Shown here: positions 30,291 to 36,296 of the stretch, piece by piece
How the letters are laid out: every line of letters starts with the position of its first letter
Numbering within the stretch: the stretch's first letter is position 1
Source of the DNA: a virus
Virus record (IMG/VR): IMGVR_UViG_3300011253_001009
Span: 1 to 36,308 of that record
Reading direction: 5' to 3' (one strand)
DNA length: 36,308 nucleotides
The notes under the pieces: model-generated
What the model was told of the DNA's origin: nothing
The model's input: the letters and a program-made list of their open reading frames with translations, nothing else
Databases searched by the model: none
Position numbers and translations under genes: made by a program

Positions 30291-31855
30291 GACTCACCCC
30301 CGGTCGGATATTTAGCGCCAACGCTTTTGAGTAATGCCCGCCAGGCGCGCTCGAGATCTTTAGGCACCAAGATCGCCTCGCGATGCAGCGACAAAAAGGT
30401 GCGTTTTTCTCCGACTTTTTTGCACGCCTGCCAGCCTTCCAGCTTGTCGAGTTTGACCGACGCAGCGAAATAACCGATCGATTCGTTGGTGTGCATGGCG
30501 AGATAGTCATCGTCAATCAGATAAAACTGATCGAGCGTAATGTTGAGCCAACACACCAGGTCGCACAGTGAATCCTGCTCACAAGCGGTGATGGTGTTGG
30601 TTACCAGCTCGAGGCGCTGTTTGGGCGTCAGCGGTGTGCCGAGGTAGTCACTTAAGCGGCGCTTGTCATGCGCCTTGCGGGACTCGTCAAGGCTGTCGAT
30701 TGCTTTGCGATCGGGGTAGTCGTAATTATAGCTGCCCCGCGAGATTGCACCCTCGGCCAGCCAGTGCATGACGGCGGTCTGCAGACCGTCGGCCTTAAGA
30801 TGGTGCTCAATAATGCGCACTTTGAAAAGGTCGACCAGATAGCGATTGACAACCTCAGCGCTGCGCGTGTCGGTGATCGCTTTTTTGGCGGGTTTGGTTT
30901 TTTCTTGCTTGTCGGCTTTTCCTGAGGTGCCGCTGATGCCCGCGTCATATTTCTGGTGCTCTGCCGCGGGGCTGCCGCGCTGCGGTTTGTCTTTGTACTT
31001 TTCCTGCAGGGCGTCGTGGGCTTTGAGATCAGTCGCAAAGCGCTCATCGCCGCGCCACGCGCGCTTAAATGTGACCAACCCGAGCGCGTCGAGATGCTTG
31101 TCAGCGTCATAGCGAACATTATTTTTAGTGTCACCATAATCGACGCGATCGACATTCGGAAAATGCTGACCGAACGCATCGATCACACTCGACTCGACAA
31201 AGCCCTCATTGACATGCCGGCCGTTTTTGATTGATTGCTTGAGATCATCCTGCAGGGTTTTCATTGCCTTGGGGTGATCGCTCAGCCGCAAGATATGTTT
31301 GCCCGCTGCCGGCGGGATGGTTTCATCGCGGATCAAACCTTGCGCCCAGGTCGGCAGCTGCACCAGGCGGACATAATTCGCCACGGTTGAGCGGGCATAG
31401 TCACCGAGGCCTTGGGTTTTTAAAAACGCCGGCAGGTCGCTGACCTTAATGCTGTGCTCATCGCGCAGCTTGACCAACAGGTTTGCCAAGTCGAGGACGG
31501 TGAGCGGGGCGCGGTGCAAGTTCTCCGCGACTTGCTCGACCAGGCGCTCGAGCTCAGGGGTGTCGGCACTGGTGCGCAGCTTTGCGCTTGCTACGTCGAT
31601 AAAGGCCGGTACATGTGTGAGGCCCGCCAGTTTGGCCGCGCGCCAGCGGCGCTCACCATGCACAATCTCAAACCGTTTGCCGACCGTGCGCACCTTAATC
31701 GGGTTATGTATGCCGGCGGCTTTGATGTCCGCGGCGAGCTCGCTGAGTTTCTTTTTATCGAAATCAACGCGCGGTTGATCGCTCGGATCGAGATCGCCGA
31801 TCGGGATCAGGTGCGAGATCTGTGCGACGTCCAACGATGTGCTTAATGTGTCCAT
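30287..31855 (-). CDS. ParB-like protein with a long C-terminal extension
   Basis: 522 residues from ATG 31855 (528 from ATG 31873). All canonical ParB boxes are present: 'SDQPRVDFD' (about 25-33), the CTP-binding 'GERRWRAAKLAGL' (67-79), 'ENLHRAPLTVLDLANLL' (111-127) and an HTH 'GLGDYARSTVANYVRLVQLP' (about 149-168). ParB proteins load at parS, bind CTP and slide as clamps. This one is about twice the normal length (about 290), with a linker (Lys-rich) and an unrecognised helical C-terminal domain (about 310-520). No ParA is encoded here. A GTGAAACA half-site lies just before the start codon (31857-31864), which may let it regulate itself. Confidence 0.85.
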   Translation of the reverse strand: MDTLSTSLDVAQISHLIPIGDLDPSDQPRVDFDKKKLSELAADIKAAGIHNPIKVRTVGKRFEIVHGERRWRAAKLAGLTHVPAFIDVASAKLRTSADTPELERLVEQVAENLHRAPLTVLDLANLLVKLRDEHSIKVSDLPAFLKTQGLGDYARSTVANYVRLVQLPTWAQGLIRDETIPPAAGKHILRLSDHPKAMKTLQDDLKQSIKNGRHVNEGFVESSVIDAFGQHFPNVDRVDYGDTKNNVRYDADKHLDALGLVTFKRAWRGDERFATDLKAHDALQEKYKDKPQRGSPAAEHQKYDAGISGTSGKADKQEKTKPAKKAITDTRSAEVVNRYLVDLFKVRIIEHHLKADGLQTAVMHWLAEGAISRGSYNYDYPDRKAIDSLDESRKAHDKRRLSDYLGTPLTPKQRLELVTNTITACEQDSLCDLVCWLNITLDQFYLIDDDYLAMHTNESIGYFAASVKLDKLEGWQACKKVGEKRTFLSLHREAILVPKDLERAWRALLKSVGAKYPTGGES

Positions 31856-32229
31856 TGTGAAACAACCCCCCATGTATTCGCCTGGCCTACCTGACGCACG
31901 TTGACAATTGCGCCGTGTTCAAGACCACGGACGCGGACCTCATACACGGGCGGCGGGGCTTCCGTCGTTGGCTGAAACAGCGCCGAATAGCACCGCACAA
32001 TCAGGCCGTGAGCGGCCTGGGAGGGTTTAATTTCGATCGGCAAAAAGTGCCGAAGCACCAATTGTGCGCGCTCGGGGTACTGTTGCCACAAGGCGTGCGG
32101 AATGAGGATCAAGCCTTGCTTGTTGTGCTTGATGGCGTCGGTGAGCGGCTGAATGGGCGGTGTTTCTTGAGAAACAACGGCCTCCGCCTGGTCGTCGAGG
32201 TCGGTCAATGGCGTCATGTTGAGCTCCAT
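31843..32229 (-). CDS. Hypothetical protein, first gene of the leftward operon
   Basis: 128 residues. 'NKQGLILIPHALWQQYPERAQLVLRHFLPIEIKP' and 'EVRVRGLEHGAIVNVRQVG' suggest a small alpha/beta domain. Its 3' end overlaps the ParB-type gene start. The parS-like site D lies in its 5' coding part (32161-32176), encoding 'VVSQETPPIQ' and not disturbing the frame. No family recognised. Linked to the ParB-type gene by operon order and by the site. Confidence 0.55.
   Translation of the reverse strand: MELNMTPLTDLDDQAEAVVSQETPPIQPLTDAIKHNKQGLILIPHALWQQYPERAQLVLRHFLPIEIKPSQAAHGLIVRCYSALFQPTTEAPPPVYEVRVRGLEHGAIVNVRQVGQANTWGVVSQWTH
32161..32176. promoter_or_regulatory. parS-like palindrome, site D, in the leftward operon
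   Basis: TGTTTCTTGAGAAACA, a perfect copy except the centre TTGA. It lies about 300 bases upstream of the ParB-type gene inside the first gene of that operon. Confidence 0.6.
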
Positions 32230-32243
32230 AATTGCGTTAGAAT

Positions 32244-32283
32244 GTTGAGTATGCTCAACTGTTGAAAGTTTCTCAAGGGAAAC
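32244..32283. promoter_or_regulatory. Inverted repeats in the leftward promoter region
   Basis: GTTGAG (32244-32249) and CTCAAC (32254-32259) form a perfect 6-bp inverted repeat with a 4-base centre. GTTTC TCAAGG GAAAC follows at 32268-32283, a diverged parS-like motif with a 6-base centre instead of 4. Both lie just before the leftward operon and are candidate operators. No promoter hexamers can be assigned with confidence. Confidence 0.45.
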
Positions 32284-32376
32284 ATTCGGCGCACAATTTC
32301 GGATTTAACGCGTATCAAACGCGGAAATCGTGTGTTAAGTGGCCATAGCGAACGAACGATCTAGGGAGGGGTAACC

Positions 32377-32697
32377 GTGTCTCACGATCAGGAGCCGTTA
32401 TCTAATGCGGCGCTCGAAGCTAAACGCGATCCGGTGATTTGGGTGGAAGATCCGGGCGCAGATCTACCGAACGATGATCCAAAAGTGCGATCAATTAGTT
32501 GTCAAACAACGACCGAGGCTATCGCAAAGCTAGCCGCGCTTGGTGAGTTATCAGGGGTGGTGGTGATTGCAATCGACGGGGAAGGTCGCGGCTTATATGT
32601 TGCCGCGGGTAGTCTCGCGCAAGCCGATCAACTATCGTCCTGGTTGCCGCGCGGCTTGCGTCGTTTGCTCGGTTTCTTCGGTTGTTCCGGTAAATAA
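32377..32697 (+). CDS. Hypothetical protein between the leftward promoter and the repressor
   Basis: 106 residues from GTG 32377 with GGGAGGGG before it. Acidic and without clear motifs: 'PVIWVEDPGADLPNDDPKVRSISCQTTTEAIAKLAALGELSGVVVIAIDGEGRGLYVAAG' includes a short beta segment. It runs rightwards and its last 70 bases overlap the 3' end of the reverse-strand repressor gene, so the transcripts are antisense there. A small accessory regulator or immunity protein is possible. Confidence 0.6.
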   Translation: MSHDQEPLSNAALEAKRDPVIWVEDPGADLPNDDPKVRSISCQTTTEAIAKLAALGELSGVVVIAIDGEGRGLYVAAGSLAQADQLSSWLPRGLRRLLGFFGCSGK

Positions 32698-33035
32698 CTC
32701 ACTGATGCGTTGTTTTCGCGGCCCGCATTGCGCGGTCCGTTGATCTGCTCATGTGTCGTGACAATTAGCGCGGTGAGTTGTTGTTGCATATCGGGCGGCA
32801 ATTGGCTCATTAATGAATCTGTGTCAATCTCAGATCCGTCGCCGGTTGCAATCCAGCGCGCGGAGAAGCCGGTCAAGTTTGCGAGCGCAAAAAGGTTATC
32901 GAGCTTAAGGTCGACAGTGTCGTCGTTCAACCATTTCGATACCGCCCCGGGCGTCACATTCAACTCACGCGACACCTCAGCCGCGGAGAGTCCTGCGCCA
33001 GCCATAGCACGCTGAATTCTAAACGATCGTGTCAT
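32628..33035 (-). CDS. Short CI-type repressor
   Basis: 135 residues from ATG 33035, with an HTH (about residues 15-36, 'LSAAEVSRELNVTPGAVSKWLN') and a 'LFALANLTGFSARWIATGDG' segment as in prophage repressors. A longer start at 33101 would put the operator inside the gene, so it is rejected. It lacks the S24/LexA-like peptidase domain of lambda CI, so RecA-stimulated self-cleavage is not expected. It faces the Cro-like gene across an 80-base operator region and maintains lysogeny by inference. Confidence 0.75.
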   Translation of the reverse strand: MTRSFRIQRAMAGAGLSAAEVSRELNVTPGAVSKWLNDDTVDLKLDNLFALANLTGFSARWIATGDGSEIDTDSLMSQLPPDMQQQLTALIVTTHEQINGPRNAGRENNASVSYLPEQPKKPSKRRKPRGNQDDS

Positions 33036-33038
33036 CCG

Positions 33039-33051
33039 CCCTAGTTTAGGG
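33039..33051. promoter_or_regulatory. Operator candidate O1
   Basis: CCCTAGTTTAGGG, a palindrome with 5-base arms and a 3-base centre, a few bases upstream of the repressor start codon. A likely repressor/Cro target, though its consensus cannot be proven from one copy. Confidence 0.4.
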
Positions 33052-33079
33052 GGCCTGATATTTCCTGTGGTGCGTATAT

Positions 33080-33115
33080 TTGACGCTCTAAAGTTTCCCA
33101 TAGTAAACTTTCCCT
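33080..33115 (+). promoter_or_regulatory. Rightward promoter and operator candidates, possibly leaderless cro mRNA
   Basis: TTGACG (33080-33085) and TAAACT (33104-33109) with an 18-base spacer could form the promoter for the rightward operon. Start near 33116 would make the cro message leaderless or nearly so. No ribosome-binding site precedes the ATG. Two 12-base repeats, CTAAAGTTTCCC (33088-33099) and GTAAACTTTCCC (33103-33114), 15 bases apart, overlap the promoter and are candidate operators. Confidence 0.45.
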
Positions 33116-33322
33116 ATGCCCTTCCAGATGACAAAACAAGAGGCCCTTGCGTTGGTGGGCGCCAAGCGTGGCGCACAACAGCGGCTAGCCGCGTTGCTCG
33201 AGGTCGATAAGTCGACCGTGAGCCGATGGCCGCACGACGCCCCGATCCCTCGGGAACATGCCCTGTCACTCCGTTTTGAGCACTTCCCGCAAGCGTTTGG
33301 CGATCCAACACAACCAGCCTAG
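33116..33322 (+). CDS. Cro-like repressor
   Basis: 68 residues with an HTH ('QQRLAALLEVDKSTVSRW') resembling Cro/YdaS-type regulators, in the classic position divergent to the repressor. ATG 33116 lacks an upstream ribosome-binding site. The next ATG (33128) is an alternative. It would help shift the phage to lytic growth. Confidence 0.7.
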   Translation: MPFQMTKQEALALVGAKRGAQQRLAALLEVDKSTVSRWPHDAPIPREHALSLRFEHFPQAFGDPTQPA

Positions 33323-33368
33323 CGGGGCGCTCGCTCGAATACATCGTTGAATGTTGTGGGAGATCAAC

Positions 33369-33875
33369 ATGCTGACCGAGACCGATCCAATTGAGGCCGC
33401 GCTCTACCAAGCCGTGCACGACTATCGCGACCCCGACACCGGCGCGCGGGGTGTTTCACCGTTGGCGCGACGGATGGGCGCTAACGCCGGCACGTTGCAA
33501 AACAAAGTCAACCCTAACGTCGACAGCCATCGTGTGACGTTGTCTGAATTTGTGCAGATTTGTTTGATCGCTGGTGACTGGCGGCCGCTAAATCAACTTA
33601 ACGCCGTGTGTGGTCATGCCTGTTTCAAACTGCCGCCGGCCAATCCATCGGCGCCGAGCCTGATCAACGATGTGCTGACGCTGACGCGCGAGCACGGCGA
33701 TATCGCCAATGCCATCAACGCGGCACTGGCCGACAACCAGGTCGACGCCCGCGAATATCAAAACATAGTCACCGAGATTGATGACCTGCAGCGTGCCGCG
33801 GCGACACTCAAGCACGCCTTGCGTGACTTGGTCATTGATCCGCAACACCTACCGAAAACCACGCCACAACCGTGA
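33369..33875 (+). CDS. CII-type regulatory protein (Phage_CP76)
   Basis: 168 residues from ATG 33369 (GGGAG at 33358-33362), with an in-frame ATG at 33351 as an alternative. 'ALYQAVHDYRDPDTGARGVSPLARRMGANAGTLQNKVNPNVDSHRVTLSEFVQICLIAGDWRPLNQL' is the CII/CP76 pattern (residues about 6-75). The C-terminal half is helical. A transcription activator or lysis-lysogeny regulator in the early operon is expected. It overlaps the next gene's GTG by 4 bases. Confidence 0.8.
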   Translation: MLTETDPIEAALYQAVHDYRDPDTGARGVSPLARRMGANAGTLQNKVNPNVDSHRVTLSEFVQICLIAGDWRPLNQLNAVCGHACFKLPPANPSAPSLINDVLTLTREHGDIANAINAALADNQVDAREYQNIVTEIDDLQRAAATLKHALRDLVIDPQHLPKTTPQP

Positions 33876-34468
33876 GTATTGAAGCGCTCAATTGGGCGTG
33901 GCGGTTTGATTTAAAAACACACCCCAAGCTGCTGTTATTGCATTTTGCCGACTACGCCGATCGCGAGCACCGTCAATGCTATCCGTCGGCCAACCACACC
34001 GCGCAACGCTGCGGTATGGATGCACGCACGGTGCGCCGCTGGCAACGTGAGCTTGAACGGCTCGGCCTGTTGTCGGTAATTGCGCGCCCCGGGCGCAATA
34101 ACTTCATTCAATTACACCTCGAAGTCACGCCAGAGCAGCTCGCGACCCCTGACACAGTGACCGGGGTCGAGGGGGCGGGCGCTGTGTCAGGGGTGGTTGA
34201 CACACGATCCGATGGGGCGGGCGCTGTGCCCGGGGGGGCTGACAGAGGATCCGCCGATCCTATTAATAACTCATTTCCCGATCCAGAAAAAAAACTAGAC
34301 ACGCACGCGCGGTGGTTGGCACACCTCGAGCGCATGAGCGGCGCCGAGCTCGATAAGCTCGCCGCTTACCACGGTATCAACCGCGGCCAGGGTCACACTG
34401 ACGGCAAATTACGTGCACATGTTTTGGTGCGCGTTACCGCGCGCCATATTGAAGCGCCAGCGCTGTGA
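33872..34468 (+). CDS. Replication initiator-like protein (O-type) with internal repeats
   Basis: 198 residues from GTG 33872. The N-terminal HTH_36-like winged helix ('WAWRFDLKTHPKLLLLHFADYADREHRQCYPSANHTAQRCGMDARTVRRWQRELERLGLL', about residues 8-67) is typical of phage O-like proteins. The middle is Gly/Ala-rich and contains the repeat region 34146-34228. It lacks an obvious helicase domain, so host helicase loading is assumed. Position after Cro and CII fits lambda O. Confidence 0.65.
   Translation: MSIEALNWAWRFDLKTHPKLLLLHFADYADREHRQCYPSANHTAQRCGMDARTVRRWQRELERLGLLSVIARPGRNNFIQLHLEVTPEQLATPDTVTGVEGAGAVSGVVDTRSDGAGAVPGGADRGSADPINNSFPDPEKKLDTHARWLAHLERMSGAELDKLAAYHGINRGQGHTDGKLRAHVLVRVTARHIEAPAL
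34146..34300. other. Candidate replication origin in the O-like gene
   Basis: CCCCTGACACAG (34146-34157) and CTGTGTCAGGGG (34182-34193) are a perfect 12-bp inverted repeat. GGGGCGGGCGCTGTG occurs at 34172-34186 and 34214-34228. An A-rich stretch follows (34261-34296, including eight A). Iteron-like repeats plus an A/T-rich region inside the initiator gene recall lambda ori. Confidence 0.45.
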
Positions 34469-34704
34469 ACCAATGCCCCGAATGCGATCGCGTTGCCTGG
34501 GGCAAGCAATGTTATTGCGGATTCGTTTTTCCGCAAACGCGTCTGAGCCGTCATGGCGTACCGCTATCTGACGCACCCGAGGAGCCGACCGTCACACCAG
34601 GACCCGAGCTCTATGCCGAACCCACACCCGATCCGAGTCGCATTAAGCGCTGGCACTTGGAGCTCAATCGCATGCGCCAATATCTGCAAAGGGGGAAACC
34701 ATGA
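34465..34704 (+). CDS. Zinc-ribbon-like small protein
   Basis: 79 residues from GTG 34465, overlapping the O-like stop. The first part has CxxC pairs ('CPECDRVAWGKQCYCG') that could bind zinc. The rest is Pro-rich then helical. Possible DNA- or RNA-binding factor of early genes. No family recognised. Confidence 0.5.
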   Translation: MNQCPECDRVAWGKQCYCGFVFPQTRLSRHGVPLSDAPEEPTVTPGPELYAEPTPDPSRIKRWHLELNRMRQYLQRGKP

Positions 34705-34913
34705 GTCGACAACCTCGCATTCACCGTGCACCAAGCGGCCACCGCTGCGGTGAGTCACACCCGCGCGCCAAGCTCAGCGACGACGATGTGCGATTGATCC
34801 GTGCGTTGCATGCTGATAAGACCAGCGGTCTCGGCTATGGCCAGATCGCTGAAAAATTCGATTGTCCGAAGTCAACCGTAAGGAACATTTGCACGTATGT
34901 CTCGCGCTTCTAG
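34701..34913 (+). CDS. Small HTH protein
   Basis: 70 residues with GGGGGAAACC before ATG 34701. 'CGESHPRAKLSDDDVRLIRALHADKTSGLGYGQIAEKFDCPKSTVRNICTYVSR' has an HTH ending in a 'GQIAEKFDCPKSTVRNI' recognition-helix pattern similar to recombinase or transposase HTH domains (NinH-like). It is probably a DNA-binding accessory regulator. It overlaps the previous gene by 4 bases. Confidence 0.6.
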   Translation: MSRQPRIHRAPSGHRCGESHPRAKLSDDDVRLIRALHADKTSGLGYGQIAEKFDCPKSTVRNICTYVSRF

Positions 34914-35253
34914 CCGTCAACTCGACTATGTCGATGACTGGCTCGGGCAGTGGGCGAAATGGCAAGGCGGCGCCGAGGCCGGCGGCGGTCGGGTGCGTGG
35001 CGTTTACGTCGGCGATACTGGCAGCGCTGCGACGGGCGGTGATCAAAACGGTACAGCGTTTGAGGCGCGCATGCTCGACGTTGACCGCGCGGTCGGCCAG
35101 CTACGCGCGCCGCTCTACAAGGCTGTGCATTGTTACTACCGTCGCGATATGGGTGTGCGCGCCAGCGCACTTGCCTGCGGCTGCGCGCAATCAACATTCC
35201 GCGGCCGACTTAAGTTGGCGTGGCACTTCATTGACGAGACCTTGAACCCATGA
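34897..35253 (+). CDS. Q-like late regulator
   Basis: 118 residues. 'YVDDWLGQWAKWQGG' at the start and the C-terminal 'DVDRAVGQLRAPLYKAVHCYYRRDMGVRASALACGCAQSTFRGRLKLAWHFIDETL' match the shape of phage antiterminator Q-type and DUF1133-like proteins with a sigma-region-4-like HTH. It lies at the end of the early operon before the late region (packaging and structure), where Q belongs. It overlaps the HTH gene by 17 bases. Family not proven. Confidence 0.5.
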   Translation: MSRASSRQLDYVDDWLGQWAKWQGGAEAGGGRVRGVYVGDTGSAATGGDQNGTAFEARMLDVDRAVGQLRAPLYKAVHCYYRRDMGVRASALACGCAQSTFRGRLKLAWHFIDETLNP

Positions 35254-35465
35254 CCCCCGACGCGATTGCTCGTTTGGTCATGGCGTTGTACGGCCGCGCC
35301 GCACGGCCGAGCGATTACGATGACGTTACCGACGGCCCGCTATTGCACGATGCGGCGACAGTGCTTGAGGCTATCAGAGAAAGCACGAAAACCGCACCAC
35401 GATCCTCACGCGCGGCCACACGCCATAAATCGAGGGGTGCCAATAAGTCCGATTTTCGAGGGTAG
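35250..35465 (+). CDS. Small hypothetical protein
   Basis: 71 residues from ATG 35250, a 4-base overlap with the Q-like stop. 'IARLVMALYGRAARPSDYDDVTDGPLLHDAATVLEAI' then a Lys/Arg-rich end. No family recognised. Confidence 0.5.
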   Translation: MTPDAIARLVMALYGRAARPSDYDDVTDGPLLHDAATVLEAIRESTKTAPRSSRAATRHKSRGANKSDFRG

Positions 35466-35514
35466 GATGCTGCTACCTGGCGCGTGCTGTGTCGGGCTCC
35501 AAAGCGTGCAACAC

Positions 35515-35553
35515 GTCGGCCTGGTCAACACCTCCCCTGCAGACCAGGCCGAC
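35515..35553. promoter_or_regulatory. Perfect 12-bp inverted repeat before the gpZ-like gene
   Basis: GTCGGCCTGGTC (35515-35526) and GACCAGGCCGAC (35542-35553) with a 15-base loop, ending 5 bases before ATG 35559. No T-run follows. It may act on translation of the gpZ-like gene, as a regulator site, or as a terminator/antiterminator in the late control region. The gap 35466-35558 otherwise holds no gene. Confidence 0.5.
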
Positions 35554-35558
35554 AACTT

Positions 35559-36134
35559 ATGACTCAAGTCAAAATCAATGTACGCAGCAACGTTAAGCAA
35601 GCGCGCGCGAAGCTAAAGCACGACCGCCGCGCAGTGGATACTGCCGCGGCGCGGGCTATCAATCGCACACTGACCATGATGGTCACCGAGTTTTCACGGC
35701 AGATCCGCGGCCGATACACGGTCAAAGCTAAATCGACTAAACGACGGATCAAAGTCACACGACGCGCGCGACACAATAGCCTGATTGGCATTGTGCAAGC
35801 CGAAGGGCGACCGCTGGCGTTGCTCGACTTCTCTGCTCGGGTCGGCAAGCGCGGCGTGACGGTCAAGATTAAGAAAGGCGGCACGCGTCGACGTATACCG
35901 GGCGCCTTTCGCATTGAGCGTGCGGTGCCGCTGGTGGTGGCACGCGGACGTTACCGTAATAACGAATTCCGGTTTCAAACTGCGCGCTTGCCGGTGACCA
36001 AGTTGGTCGGGCCCGGCGTGCCGCAGATGTTCGAGGATGCCGACATACAGGCGCACATGGGTCGCTTTGGTCAGCGCGTTTTCGCGCGTCGTTTCGACCA
36101 CGAGCTCAGGCGCCTGGTCGGTCAACGGATCTAA
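35559..36134 (+). CDS. Minor tail protein Z-like
   Basis: 191 residues from ATG 35559. The longer open frame to 35484 has a Cys/Arg-rich odd N-terminus and runs through the inverted repeat. 'VKINVRSNVKQARAKLKHDRRAVDTAAARAINRTLTMMVTEFSRQI' and the basic middle 'KVTRRARHNSLIGIVQA...KKGGTRRRIPGAFR' resemble prophage minor tail protein Z (gpZ). Unusually, it is at the end of the early operon next to cos, not in the tail module. The family assignment rests on the N-terminal pattern. Confidence 0.6.
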   Translation: MTQVKINVRSNVKQARAKLKHDRRAVDTAAARAINRTLTMMVTEFSRQIRGRYTVKAKSTKRRIKVTRRARHNSLIGIVQAEGRPLALLDFSARVGKRGVTVKIKKGGTRRRIPGAFRIERAVPLVVARGRYRNNEFRFQTARLPVTKLVGPGVPQMFEDADIQAHMGRFGQRVFARRFDHELRRLVGQRI

Positions 36135-36235
36135 TCAATAGGATTCACACCACAGCGTCAAAGGCCGCCAGGGGATAGCGCAACGGATTGCCGCAGGCTC
36201 GCCCCGAGTCTATAGGCCGCAATAGTGAGTGAGCG

Positions 36236-36265
36236 CCCGGGTCATTGAGACGTCAATGACCCGGG
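36236..36265. terminator. Perfect 13-bp hairpin close to cos
   Basis: CCCGGGTCATTGA (36236-36248) and TCAATGACCCGGG (36253-36265) with a 4-base GACG loop. No T-run (TCTATGGG follows). It could terminate the rightward operon before packaging genes, or be part of the cos packaging region. The 174-base stretch 36135-36308 holds no gene. Confidence 0.6.
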
Positions 36266-36296
36266 TCTATGGGTCCTTCCAAGGGGCCAAAGCGCG

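Noticed and set aside
32268-32283. Fifth full parS-like site
   Set aside because: The arms match, but the spacer is 6 bases instead of 4, so it is listed only as a diverged motif.
33036-33101. Longer repressor starting at 33101
   Set aside because: Would put the O1 palindrome and most of the control region inside the coding sequence; the HTH fold begins after ATG 33035.
33457-33470. Another parS-like site (GTGTTTCACC)
   Set aside because: Only one half-site is present.
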